From the NCBI RefSeq assembly GCF_902141845.1, contig NZ_CABFPH010000002.1:100902-164901 (forward strand): a stretch of 64,000 nucleotides of DNA, read 5' to 3'. A program made the position numbers and the translations under genes. Source of the DNA: Methylobacterium symbioticum (lineage in GTDB: Bacteria; Pseudomonadota; Alphaproteobacteria; Rhizobiales; Beijerinckiaceae). Of the stretch, positions 29,741 through 36,735 are shown in pieces (positions within the stretch are counted from its first letter, which is position 1; the number at the start of each line of letters is the position of its first letter). The notes below the pieces were generated by a model, which saw only the letters and a list, made by a program, of their open reading frames with translations, ran no database searches and was not told the origin of the DNA.

Positions 29741-30589
29741 TCAGACCGGCACGACCGGGAAGGTCTCGCTCGGGCTCACGAACTCGTCCTGAGCGGCAAC
29801 GGTCAGGATCTCGCGGGATCCAGCCTCGGCCGTGCGCCGGAGCAGCCCGTAGACCGAGGCGCCGGCCATGCCGAGGGCGAGCGTCGCCGAGCCGGTTCGA
29901 GCATAGTGCACGAAGAACAAGGCTGCGATGCAGTCGCCCGCCCCGTTCACGTCCAGCGAGAGGCGGGGTGTGCGCAACAGCCAGAACGCGCCGCCTTCCC
30001 CCGCGAGCAAATCGATGGCGTCGGCGGGCGTCGCATCGGTGATCAGGGAGGTGACGAGGACGACGCGCGGGCCGCGCGCCTGAAGCGCCAGCACCGCCGC
30101 CTTGGCCTCGGCCAGGGTGCCGGTCGGCAGGCCGGTGAGGGCGTCGAGCTCGAACTGGTTCGGCGTCAGGATATCGGCGGCCGGCACGGCCTGGTCGCGC
30201 ATGAAGTCCGGGATGCCGGGTCGGACATAGACGCCGCGGCCGATATCGCCCATCACCGGGTCGCAGCAATACAGCGCCTTCGGGTTGACGGCGCGCACCG
30301 CGGCGACCGCGTGCAGGATCGCCGTGCCGATATCGGCCGAGCCCATATAGCCGGAGAGCACGCCGTCGCAGGTGCCGAGCACCCCGCGCTCGCCGATGCC
30401 GGCCACCAGCTCCTCGATCGCCGGCCCATCGAAGACTCGTCCGCGCCACGCGCCGTAGCCGGTGTGGTTCGAGAACTGCACCGTGTGGATCGGCCAGACC
30501 TCCACGCCGAGGCGCTGCATCGGGAAAACCGCCGAGGCGTTGCCGACATGCCCGTAGGCGACGTGGGACTGGATCGACAGGACCTGCAC
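29741..30589 (-). CDS. pdxY: pyridoxal kinase
   Basis: A 282-residue ribokinase-family enzyme that phosphorylates pyridoxal in the vitamin B6 salvage pathway. It opens with [20 protein letters not shown] (residues 7-26), includes the substrate-side [11 protein letters not shown] at 36-46, the CDPVMGD motif at 109-115, and the catalytic GAGD at 216-219. It starts with GTG at 30589 after AGGTGAG. PhzF lies 70 bases downstream on the same strand. PdxY is preferred over PdxK because of the spacing of these motifs. Confidence 0.93.
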   Translation of the reverse strand: MQVLSIQSHVAYGHVGNASAVFPMQRLGVEVWPIHTVQFSNHTGYGAWRGRVFDGPAIEELVAGIGERGVLGTCDGVLSGYMGSADIGTAILHAVAAVRAVNPKALYCCDPVMGDIGRGVYVRPGIPDFMRDQAVPAADILTPNQFELDALTGLPTGTLAEAKAAVLALQARGPRVVLVTSLITDATPADAIDLLAGEGGAFWLLRTPRLSLDVNGAGDCIAALFFVHYARTGSATLALGMAGASVYGLLRRTAEAGSREILTVAAQDEFVSPSETFPVVPV

Positions 30590-30734
30590 GGGTTCTCACC
30601 TCCGAACTGGGGCGGCTGGACTGTTAGCGGGTTTCCCGTGAGGCCGCATCCTGCATCCGGCCCGGGGCCGGGTTGCGCGAATGCTGGCACTGCCCCAGAT
30701 CCGACGCTCCTTGGGATCAGGACGAAGCAGACAG

Positions 30735-31256
30735 ATGGATCTCGAAGCCCTGCGGATCGCGGCCCTCGGCTTCGTGGAGGCCCATAAGAGTTGGGCCCCC
30801 CTGATCACCGGCGTGCTCGCCTTCTGCGAATCGATCGCCTTCCTGTCGCTCCTCGTGCCCGCGACGGTGATCCTCGTCGGCATCGGCGCGATGATCGGTG
30901 CCGCCGACATCCCGCTCTGGCCGGTGGTGGCCGCCGCCGGCATCGGCGCCGGGCTCGGCGACTGGATCTCCTACGAATTCGGCCGCTATTACGGCCCGAA
31001 CGCCAAGGCGATGTGGCCGATGCGGAACTACCCGGAGATGGTGTCCCGCGGCGAGAGCTTCCTGAAGCGCTGGGGCGCGGCGTCGGTGGCGGTCGGGCGC
31101 TTCTTCGGGCCGGCCCGCGCGGTGGTGCCGCTCATCGCCGGCATCTTCGCGGTCGAGCGTCTGCCCTTCCAGGTCGCGAACTGGCTGTCCGGCTTCGTCT
31201 GGGCCTTCGTGCTGCTCGCTCCCGGAGCCGGGCTCCTTAGCTGGCTCCAGGGCTGA
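30735..31256 (+). CDS. DedA-family membrane protein
   Basis: A 173-residue polytopic membrane protein. DedA/SNARE-associated domain features are visible: FCESIAFLSLLVPATVIL near residues 30-47, the GAGLGDWISYEFGRYYG segment near 74-90, and the RFFGPARAVVPLIAGIF motif near 118-134 with its functional Arg residues. DedA proteins act in envelope homeostasis, lipid-carrier flipping and antimicrobial resistance. ATG 30735 is preferred to an upstream one at 30681. It is followed by mmcB on the same strand after about 75 bases. Confidence 0.88.
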   Translation: MDLEALRIAALGFVEAHKSWAPLITGVLAFCESIAFLSLLVPATVILVGIGAMIGAADIPLWPVVAAAGIGAGLGDWISYEFGRYYGPNAKAMWPMRNYPEMVSRGESFLKRWGAASVAVGRFFGPARAVVPLIAGIFAVERLPFQVANWLSGFVWAFVLLAPGAGLLSWLQG

Positions 31257-31308
31257 GAGCCCGGCGCACGCGCCGCAGGTGACAAGCAGCCCCCGAGCCG
31301 GGCAGAGT

Positions 31309-31323
31309 GTTCCGAAACGGAAC
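31309..31323. promoter_or_regulatory. palindrome just upstream of mmcB
   Basis: GTTCCG-AAA-CGGAAC is a perfect 15-base inverted repeat ten bases before the ATG at 31334. It has GTTC and GAAC tetramers separated by seven bases, as in the alphaproteobacterial LexA box, but inverted rather than direct. It is a candidate operator for this DNA-repair gene. Confidence 0.5.
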
Positions 31324-31333
31324 GCTTCGCCCG

Positions 31334-31843
31334 ATGCTCCCTGGCCCGATGCCCCCTGCCCTCGCCACCACCTCCGACACACTCCTGCCGCCCGATCGCC
31401 GCCAGTCGCCGACGGCGGCGCGCATCCAGCGCGGGGTGCGCCGCCTGTTCTCGGAGCTCGGCTGCGTCAGCCTGCCCGAATTCTCCCTGGCGAACGGCCG
31501 GCGCGCCGACGTGATCGCCCTGTGCGGCGCGGGCAAGCTCAGCATCGTGGAGATCAAGTCGAGCGTCGCGGATTTCCGGGCCGACCGGAAATGGCCGGAC
31601 TATCGCGACTTCTGCGATCGCTTCTACTTCGCGATCTCCGACACCGTGCCGGAAACGATGATCCCCGAGGAATGCGGCCTCATCGTCGCCGATGCCTTCG
31701 GTGCGGCGATCCTGCGCGAGCCCGCCGAGCACACGCTGAGCGGCGCCCGCCGCAAGGCAGTGACGCTCCGTTTCGCCCACAGCGCGGCGCGGCTGCTGCA
31801 CGTACTCGCCGATCCCGGCGCGGTGCGCGAAGGGGCGCTGTAG
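31334..31843 (+). CDS. mmcB: MmcB-family DNA repair protein
   Basis: A 169-residue nuclease-like protein of the MmcB family, named from Caulobacter, where it is damage-induced and supports survival of mitomycin C damage. Restriction-endonuclease-like motifs are seen: FSLANGRRADVIALCG near residues 49-64 gives the catalytic Asp, and KLSIVEIKSSVADFRADRKW near 68-87 gives the E-x-K pair. The start is uncertain: ATG at 31334 or 31349, or a GTG at 31307 that reads through the palindrome. DedA lies upstream on the same strand. Confidence 0.85.
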   Translation: MLPGPMPPALATTSDTLLPPDRRQSPTAARIQRGVRRLFSELGCVSLPEFSLANGRRADVIALCGAGKLSIVEIKSSVADFRADRKWPDYRDFCDRFYFAISDTVPETMIPEECGLIVADAFGAAILREPAEHTLSGARRKAVTLRFAHSAARLLHVLADPGAVREGAL

Positions 31844-32713
31844 CTATCCCCGCCCACTCCGCCGGGCCGAGACCTTCGCCAGGGCCGCGAGGTCCTTGTC
31901 GGCATCGCCGTGGGCCATGGCCTCGATCAGGCCGTCGCGGAGCACGCTGGCGAAGGGCATCGGCACCCCGACCGCCTCGGCCGCCTGGAGCGCGAGGCGC
32001 ACGTCCTTGGCGCCGAGCTTCAGATTGAAGCCTGGCGGCTCGTAGCGGTTCGCCGCGATCGACGCGCCGTAGCCCTTGTAGACGGGTGAGGCGAACAGCG
32101 TGTTGGTCAGGAGGTCGAGGAGGTCGGCGCCCGGTACGCCGTGCCCCTCCGCGAAGGCGCAGGCCTCGCCCATCGCCTCAATCGCCGAGATCAGCATGAA
32201 GTTGCCGGCAAGCTTGACCGCATTGGCGCGGGGCGCCTCCGGGCCGAACGGCCAGGTCTTGGCGCCCATCGCGTCGAGAAGGGGCGCGGCGCGGGCAACG
32301 GCCTCGTCCGGGCCGGCACAGACGATGTTGAGTTCGCCGGCCTCAGCGACGTTCGGTCGGCCGAAGACCGGGGCGGCGATGTAGGGCACGCCGGCTCGCG
32401 CGTGGATTGCGGCGAGGTCCCGGGAGAGCGCCACCGAGATGGTGCTCATGCTCAGATGCAGGCCCGGGCGCTCTGCGCCGTCGAGAAGCCCGCCCTCCAC
32501 AATGACGGAGCGCAGGGCCGCATCGTCGGCGAGCATGGTGATCGCCGCCTCGCCCCGGAAGGCCTCCGCCGCGCTCTCGACCACGGTCGCACCGTCGAGC
32601 CCCTCGGCGGCACCGGCCGAGCGGTTCCAGACCCGGACCTTATGGCCGTCCCGCAGCAGGCTCGCGACCATGCCCCGGCCCATGCGCCCGAGACCGATGA
32701 ATCCGACATCCAT
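31844..32713 (-). CDS. NAD(P)-dependent beta-hydroxyacid dehydrogenase (3-hydroxyisobutyrate dehydrogenase family)
   Basis: A 289-residue enzyme. The Rossmann motif GLGRMGRGM is at residues 7-15, the substrate motif near 117-127 is FGRPNVAEAGE, and catalytic Lys167 lies in NAVKLAGNFML. The all-helical C-terminal dimer domain is complete. The family includes 3-hydroxyisobutyrate, tartronate semialdehyde and glyoxylate/succinic semialdehyde reductases; the methylotroph serine-cycle reductase uses another fold. Start ATG 32713 has GGAGGAG upstream. It lies just downstream of the two-component operon (58-base gap) and tail-to-tail with mmcB. Confidence 0.88.
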   Translation of the reverse strand: MDVGFIGLGRMGRGMVASLLRDGHKVRVWNRSAGAAEGLDGATVVESAAEAFRGEAAITMLADDAALRSVIVEGGLLDGAERPGLHLSMSTISVALSRDLAAIHARAGVPYIAAPVFGRPNVAEAGELNIVCAGPDEAVARAAPLLDAMGAKTWPFGPEAPRANAVKLAGNFMLISAIEAMGEACAFAEGHGVPGADLLDLLTNTLFASPVYKGYGASIAANRYEPPGFNLKLGAKDVRLALQAAEAVGVPMPFASVLRDGLIEAMAHGDADKDLAALAKVSARRSGRG

Positions 32714-32771
32714 GCGCAGTCTCCTCCGCTCTCGCTCCGCATCGCGCATAGAGCGCGACGGCGCCGACGGA

Positions 32772-34169
32772 TCAAGCGGCGCGGTCCATTGGCGGCGCCG
32801 GCCTCTGCTCGGGCGGGGCGGGCGCGGGCTGTGCCGCCAGCGGCAGTTCGATCACCGCGCTGAAGCCGCCCTCGGGGCGGTTCTCCAGGATCAGGCGGCC
32901 GGAATGGGCCTCGACGATCGCCTGCACGATGGACAGGCCGAGACCGAACCCCGTGGCCTCGTTGAGGTTCCGGGCCCGGTCGCCACGGACGAAGGGCTGG
33001 AGCATCGCCTCCCGCTCGGCCTCGGCGATGCCGGGGCCCGGGTCGCGCACCTCGACGCGGGTGCCGCGCGGGATCGCGTCCATGAACAGGCTGGCGCTGC
33101 CGCCATACTTCACGGCGTTGTCCACGAGGTTGGTGATCGCGCGCTGCAGCTCGTCGGGCCGGCCGCGCACCAGAACGTGGCGGCTGCGCTCCACCGAGAC
33201 CTGCGCGCCCACATCGGCGAAGCCGTCGCAGACCGTGTGGACGACGGAGGCGAGATCGACCAGCGACTGGCTGCCCACATCCCGCCCCTGGCCGTCGCGC
33301 ACGAAGGAGAGGGCCGCCTCGACCAGCGCGTTCATCTGGTCGAGGTCGCGCAGGGTCGAGGCACGGGCGTTCTCGTCCTCGATGAACTCGGCGCGCAGGC
33401 GCAGCCGGGTGATCGGCGTGCGCAGGTCGTGGCTGATCGCGGCGAGCATTTGGGTGCGGTCGTCGATGAGGCGGCGCACGCGGGCCCGCATCCGGTCGAG
33501 CGCCCGGGAGACGGCGAGCACCTCCTTCGGGCCGGCCTGCGGCAGGGCGACGTGGTCGTCCCGGGCGCCGAAGGCCTCGGCCGCCCCGGCGAGGCGCGCC
33601 AGCGGCGCCGTCAGCGCGCGGGTCGCCCAGACGGAGAGAAGCGCGAGGGTCAGGCCCAGGAAGACGAAGGTGAAGATGATGGCGCCCTGGCGCGGCGGAC
33701 GCAGGGGATCGTCCGGCAGCGTGCCCTGGAGCATCGCGCCGTTGGATGTGGCGAGGCCGAGGCGCAGGCTGTGTCCGGCGGGGGCCGATGGCGGCGTCAG
33801 GTTCGCGACAGTGAGGCCGCGGCCGAAGCTGTCGCGCAGGCGCCGGGCCACCGGCTTGTCGGTGCCGGTGTCGCCACCCTGGCCGTTCCACGGGGCGATG
33901 TCGAGGATCGGAAGGGTGCGGGCGGCGCTGGCGAGGAGGTCCGGCCGCAGCTCCGGCGCGGAGGCGTCGAGCAGCCGCGCCACGGTGGCGAGGCGCCCGG
34001 TCAGGACGGCGGGCCGATCCTCCGGCCGCCAGGGCTCGTGCAGGAGGAAGAAGGCCAGCGTCGCCACCACATGGGCCGCGGCGATCGCCGCCACCACGAG
34101 GAGTGCGATCTGCCCGCCGATGCTGCGTGGCCGCAGCCGGGCGCGGAGGCGGTGCACGAGCCCGCTCAT
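32772..34169 (-). CDS. membrane sensor histidine kinase
   Basis: A 465-residue EnvZ-like kinase. Transmembrane helices lie near residues 20-43 and 162-182 around a periplasmic domain of about 120 residues, followed by HAMP (about 180-235), His247 in ISHDLRTPITRL, and an ATPase domain with DNAVKYGG and GFGLGLSIV. Its ATG overlaps the stop of the response-regulator gene by four bases (ATGA), so they form a pair. The signal is unknown. A proline-rich tail ends the protein. The exoR homolog lies upstream on the same strand. Confidence 0.93.
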   Translation of the reverse strand: MSGLVHRLRARLRPRSIGGQIALLVVAAIAAAHVVATLAFFLLHEPWRPEDRPAVLTGRLATVARLLDASAPELRPDLLASAARTLPILDIAPWNGQGGDTGTDKPVARRLRDSFGRGLTVANLTPPSAPAGHSLRLGLATSNGAMLQGTLPDDPLRPPRQGAIIFTFVFLGLTLALLSVWATRALTAPLARLAGAAEAFGARDDHVALPQAGPKEVLAVSRALDRMRARVRRLIDDRTQMLAAISHDLRTPITRLRLRAEFIEDENARASTLRDLDQMNALVEAALSFVRDGQGRDVGSQSLVDLASVVHTVCDGFADVGAQVSVERSRHVLVRGRPDELQRAITNLVDNAVKYGGSASLFMDAIPRGTRVEVRDPGPGIAEAEREAMLQPFVRGDRARNLNEATGFGLGLSIVQAIVEAHSGRLILENRPEGGFSAVIELPLAAQPAPAPPEQRPAPPMDRAA

Positions 34170-34909
34170 GCCCGCGTGACCTCCGGCGTGAACAGGTATC
34201 CGCCCGAGCGGATCGTGCGGATGATCTCGGGGTTGCGCGAATCGCGCTCGATCTTCTGGCGGATCCGGCTGATCAGCACGTCGATGCTGCGCTCGAACGG
34301 CCCGGCCGCCCGCCCCTGCGTGAGGTCGAGGAGCTGGTCGCGGGAGAGCACCCGGCCGGGCCGGAGGCAGAGCGCGTGAAGCAGATCGAATTCCGCGCCT
34401 GTGACGGCGACGCGGGCACCTTCCGGGCTGAGCACCTGGCGCAGGGACACGTCGAGGGTCCAGCCGGCGAAGTGAAGGCGGCGCACCCCGTCCTCGTCGG
34501 TGCCGTTGGCGGCGCTGCGGCGCAGGATGGCGCGGATCCGCGCCAGCAGCTCGCGCGGGTTGAAGGGCTTGGCGAGATAGTCGTCGGCGCCGAGTTCGAG
34601 CCCGATGATGCGGTCGATCTCCTCGCCCTTGGCGGTCAGCATCAGGACGGGGATCTGCGAATGGCCGCGCAGGCGCCGGCACAGGCTCAGGCCATCCTCG
34701 CCGGGCAGCATCAGGTCGAGGACGATCAGGTCGACCTTCGCGTCGCCCAGCACCCGGTCCATCTCGCGCCCGTCGCCGGCGAGCGTCACCCGGCACTCGT
34801 TGCCGCGGAGATAGCGCGCGACGAGCGCCGAGATCTCGCGATCGTCCTCGACGACGAGGATATGGGGCGTGGCAAGCGCGGTCATCGCGGAGGTTTCGGT
34901 CGCGAGCAT
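34166..34909 (-). CDS. OmpR-family response regulator
   Basis: A 247-residue regulator: receiver domain with acidic pair ED-D at residues 21-23, phospho-acceptor Asp65 in VLDLMLPG and Lys114 in LAKPFNP, then a winged-helix DNA-binding domain containing EFDLLHALCLRPGRVLSRDQ and a closing RTIRSGGYLF. It pairs with the kinase that overlaps its stop. Start choice is weak: ATG 34909 or 34885, neither with a strong ribosome site. The upstream 925 bases carry hairpins and a TTGACA-containing palindrome, suggesting a long leader or distant promoter. Confidence 0.92.
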   Translation of the reverse strand: MLATETSAMTALATPHILVVEDDREISALVARYLRGNECRVTLAGDGREMDRVLGDAKVDLIVLDLMLPGEDGLSLCRRLRGHSQIPVLMLTAKGEEIDRIIGLELGADDYLAKPFNPRELLARIRAILRRSAANGTDEDGVRRLHFAGWTLDVSLRQVLSPEGARVAVTGAEFDLLHALCLRPGRVLSRDQLLDLTQGRAAGPFERSIDVLISRIRQKIERDSRNPEIIRTIRSGGYLFTPEVTRA

Positions 34910-35103
34910 AGCCCGGTTATGGCCCGGCCCGGGCCGTATCCGGAAGATGGGGCGGGCCGGACAATTGTAACCGCACGTTTCCCGGGCGGCAGCGGACATA
35001 TCCGGAAACACGTCAGTCGTGCAGGACGCGCTGCCTCGCCGATCGGCGCGCCGGCGGGCCCCTCATTCCGGAGGGGAGCGACGGTTCCGGACGGGGCGCG
35101 GGT

Positions 35104-35127
35104 CCCCTCTCCCGAACGGGAGAGGGG
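35104..35127. repeat. REP-like hairpin, short form
   Basis: CCCCTCTCCCG at 35104-35114 and CGGGAGAGGGG at 35117-35127 form a perfect 11-base-pair inverted repeat with AA between. The same core (CCCCTCTCCCG and its complement) forms the ends of the larger elements at 51990-52163. Confidence 0.65.
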
Positions 35128-35706
35128 GCCTGTCGTGGTGCGCACATGCTTTCGGCCCCGCGCGGATCATCCGCCGGGGGCATGGCTGGCGCGGTCGGGG
35201 TGACGCGGGACGCCGCGGAGCCCGAAACGCAACGTTGCACAAGCCGGCTCCCCGGCGTCCCGCGGATGAGAGGCTGAGAGGCTGAGACCCAGCCCGCCCA
35301 TCCGTCTTGTCGTCGCGGTGTCTGTCCCGGCGTCCTCCGACCTCGCGACTGCCGCTGGCCGGGTCCGGTCCCTAGCGGGACGGGAACCCCGTGCACGCTG
35401 ACATACGCCCGTCCGGCGCGAGGCCCGCCTCGTAGTGGGTCGGGCCGGCGAGTCTCTGGCGATCCCCCAGAACCGGGTCGGGACGGGCGCATTTCCTCAG
35501 CCCGCCTCACCGCCCGGATCCGAGCAGACCTTGCGTCGGCACGCCGCCCGGGGCACCGGCCGGATCCGAGGCCGGTGACGCGGGCACCGCCCCGCCGTCC
35601 GCGCCCCTCCCGGTCGGTCCCCGGGACGGGCCCCCGAAAGGCAGCGCAGGATCACCCCTGCGATGCCGGACGGCAGGTGCAAGCAAATGAGCACAAAACA
35701 GGAACA

Positions 35707-35721
35707 TTGTCAACCTGACAA
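35707..35721. promoter_or_regulatory. palindrome overlapping a TTGACA box
   Basis: TTGTCA-ACC-TGACAA is a perfect 15-base inverted repeat in a locally AT-rich patch. On the minus strand it contains an exact TTGACA, a possible -35 box facing the response-regulator gene. The matching -10 candidate (TCATTT after 17 bases) is weak. Confidence 0.4.
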
Positions 35722-35761
35722 AGCTCTCCTCGACCTCGTCGGGGAGGAGCAGGAGATCATC

Positions 35762-35805
35762 GTCCTGTCTTCAGGACCCGTGGTCCAATCCACGGTCCGG
35801 ACGCC
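35762..35805 (-). terminator. run of three hairpins after exoR
   Basis: Read on the minus strand after the exoR stop: GGTCCGG-ACG(loop)-CCGGACC, then CCGTGG paired with CCACGG, then GTCCTG-AAGA-CAGGAC. The first and second stems share bases, so they may be alternatives. The site fits a terminator for exoR, without a clear U-run. Confidence 0.5.
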
Positions 35806-35834
35806 GGACCGGCATTCGCCGATGCGGGCGGCGT

Positions 35835-36716
35835 TCAGCGGCGCCGCTTGATCGAGCCGACCGTCTGCATCTGCGACTGGGCCTCGCTGCGGTCGTCCTC
35901 GCTCGCCCCGGCCCAGTTCTTCTCGTAGAGGGTGACGATCCAGTCGTCCTTGCGGCCCTGCGCGCCCTCGCGGGCGAGCGCCAGCCACATCAGGCCGCGC
36001 ACGCGCTGCACCGGCACGCCGCCGAGGCCGTTGATGAGGATGTCGCCGAGCAGCGCCTGGGCCGGATGGTGGCCCTTCTCCGCGGCGAGGTTGAACCAGC
36101 GCGCCGCCTGCTTCGGATCCGCGTCGACGCCGTTGCCGTCGAGATAGAGCCGGGCGAGGTTGTACTGCGCGTTGGGATCCCCGAAATAGGAGGCCGCGTA
36201 GTTGAACATGTCGTAGGCGCGCTCGGGGTTCGGGCGCACATAGGTGCCCTTGATCCCGTCGAGGAAATAGGTGCCGAGCGCGGTGAAGGCGGCGGCCGTC
36301 ACCCCGGAGATCTGCGCGTCCGGGCCATCCGCAGTGCCCGAATCGGCGATGCGCGAGAAGTATTCGAAGGCCTTCAGGTCGTCGTGCGGCACGCCGTCCC
36401 CGTCCGCGTACATGCGGCCGAGCTTCCACAGGGCGAGGGCGTGGCCCTGGCCGGCGGCGTATTCGAGGGCGCGGGCGGCGCCTTCCTTGTCGCCCGCATT
36501 GTACTCGCGCACGCCCGCCCGCAGCGCGTCCTTGGCCGAGCGGTAGCTCCGCTCGGGCACGGGGGTGCGCGCGGCGGCGTCGAGCGCCCGCGGGGCCGGA
36601 GGCAGCGCAGCCAGGGTCAGCGCGGCGCAGAGCCCCGCGAAGACCGAGCTGCGCAGGACACCGAGCCGGCCCAGACGCCTGCGGAGCCGACCCGGATCGG
36701 CCCCGGCCGGCCGCAT
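35835..36716 (-). CDS. exoR: Sel1-repeat periplasmic protein, ExoR homolog
   Basis: A 293-residue protein with an N-terminal hydrophobic export signal (about residues 20-43) followed by Sel1/TPR-like repeats: YAAGQGHALALWKLGRMYADG, YAASYFGDPNAQYNLARLYLDG and a third with AEKGHHPAQALLGDIL. The order and the C-terminal RGLMWLALAREGA match rhizobial ExoR. ExoR is a periplasmic inhibitor of the ExoS/ChvI system controlling exopolysaccharide and motility; whether that holds here is inference. ATG 36716 starts 19 bases after the ilvD stop, so the two are probably co-transcribed. A longer frame would overlap ilvD. Confidence 0.8.
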   Translation of the reverse strand: MRPAGADPGRLRRRLGRLGVLRSSVFAGLCAALTLAALPPAPRALDAAARTPVPERSYRSAKDALRAGVREYNAGDKEGAARALEYAAGQGHALALWKLGRMYADGDGVPHDDLKAFEYFSRIADSGTADGPDAQISGVTAAAFTALGTYFLDGIKGTYVRPNPERAYDMFNYAASYFGDPNAQYNLARLYLDGNGVDADPKQAARWFNLAAEKGHHPAQALLGDILINGLGGVPVQRVRGLMWLALAREGAQGRKDDWIVTLYEKNWAGASEDDRSEAQSQMQTVGSIKRRR

Positions 36717-36735
36717 CGGCCGGCAGAGGTCAGTC

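Larger units (their letters stand above)
34910..35834. other. 925-base region without a convincing gene
   Basis: This stretch lies between the exoR stop and the response-regulator start, both on the minus strand. It holds a REP-like hairpin (35104-35127), a protein-like minus-strand frame without a normal start (35372-35506), a small AT-rich island with a palindrome (35707-35721), and a series of hairpins after exoR (35762-35805). A plus-strand frame at 35686-35850 (54 codons) has no ribosome site and enters the exoR 3' end. Composition in the longer frames is Arg/Pro-rich. Confidence 0.6.

Noticed and set aside
35250..35300. GCTGAGA repeats suggestive of a TPP riboswitch
   Set aside because: Only the short GAGGCTGAGA string repeats; the second conserved half of the TPP element is absent and no thiamine gene follows.
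35370..35440. GGGAA...CCCCGTGC pattern recalling a cobalamin riboswitch
   Set aside because: The B12-box core and its paired helices cannot be found, and no B12-related gene lies downstream on that strand.
35013..35510. 165-codon minus-strand frame in the spacer before the response regulator
   Set aside because: Composition is Arg/Pro/Gly-rich without hydrophobic core or recognisable motif; it crosses a REP-like hairpin and has no clear ribosome site.
35686..35850. 54-codon plus-strand frame starting MSTKQEHCQP
   Set aside because: No ribosome site, runs through three hairpins and into the antisense of the exoR 3' end; kept only as a note.
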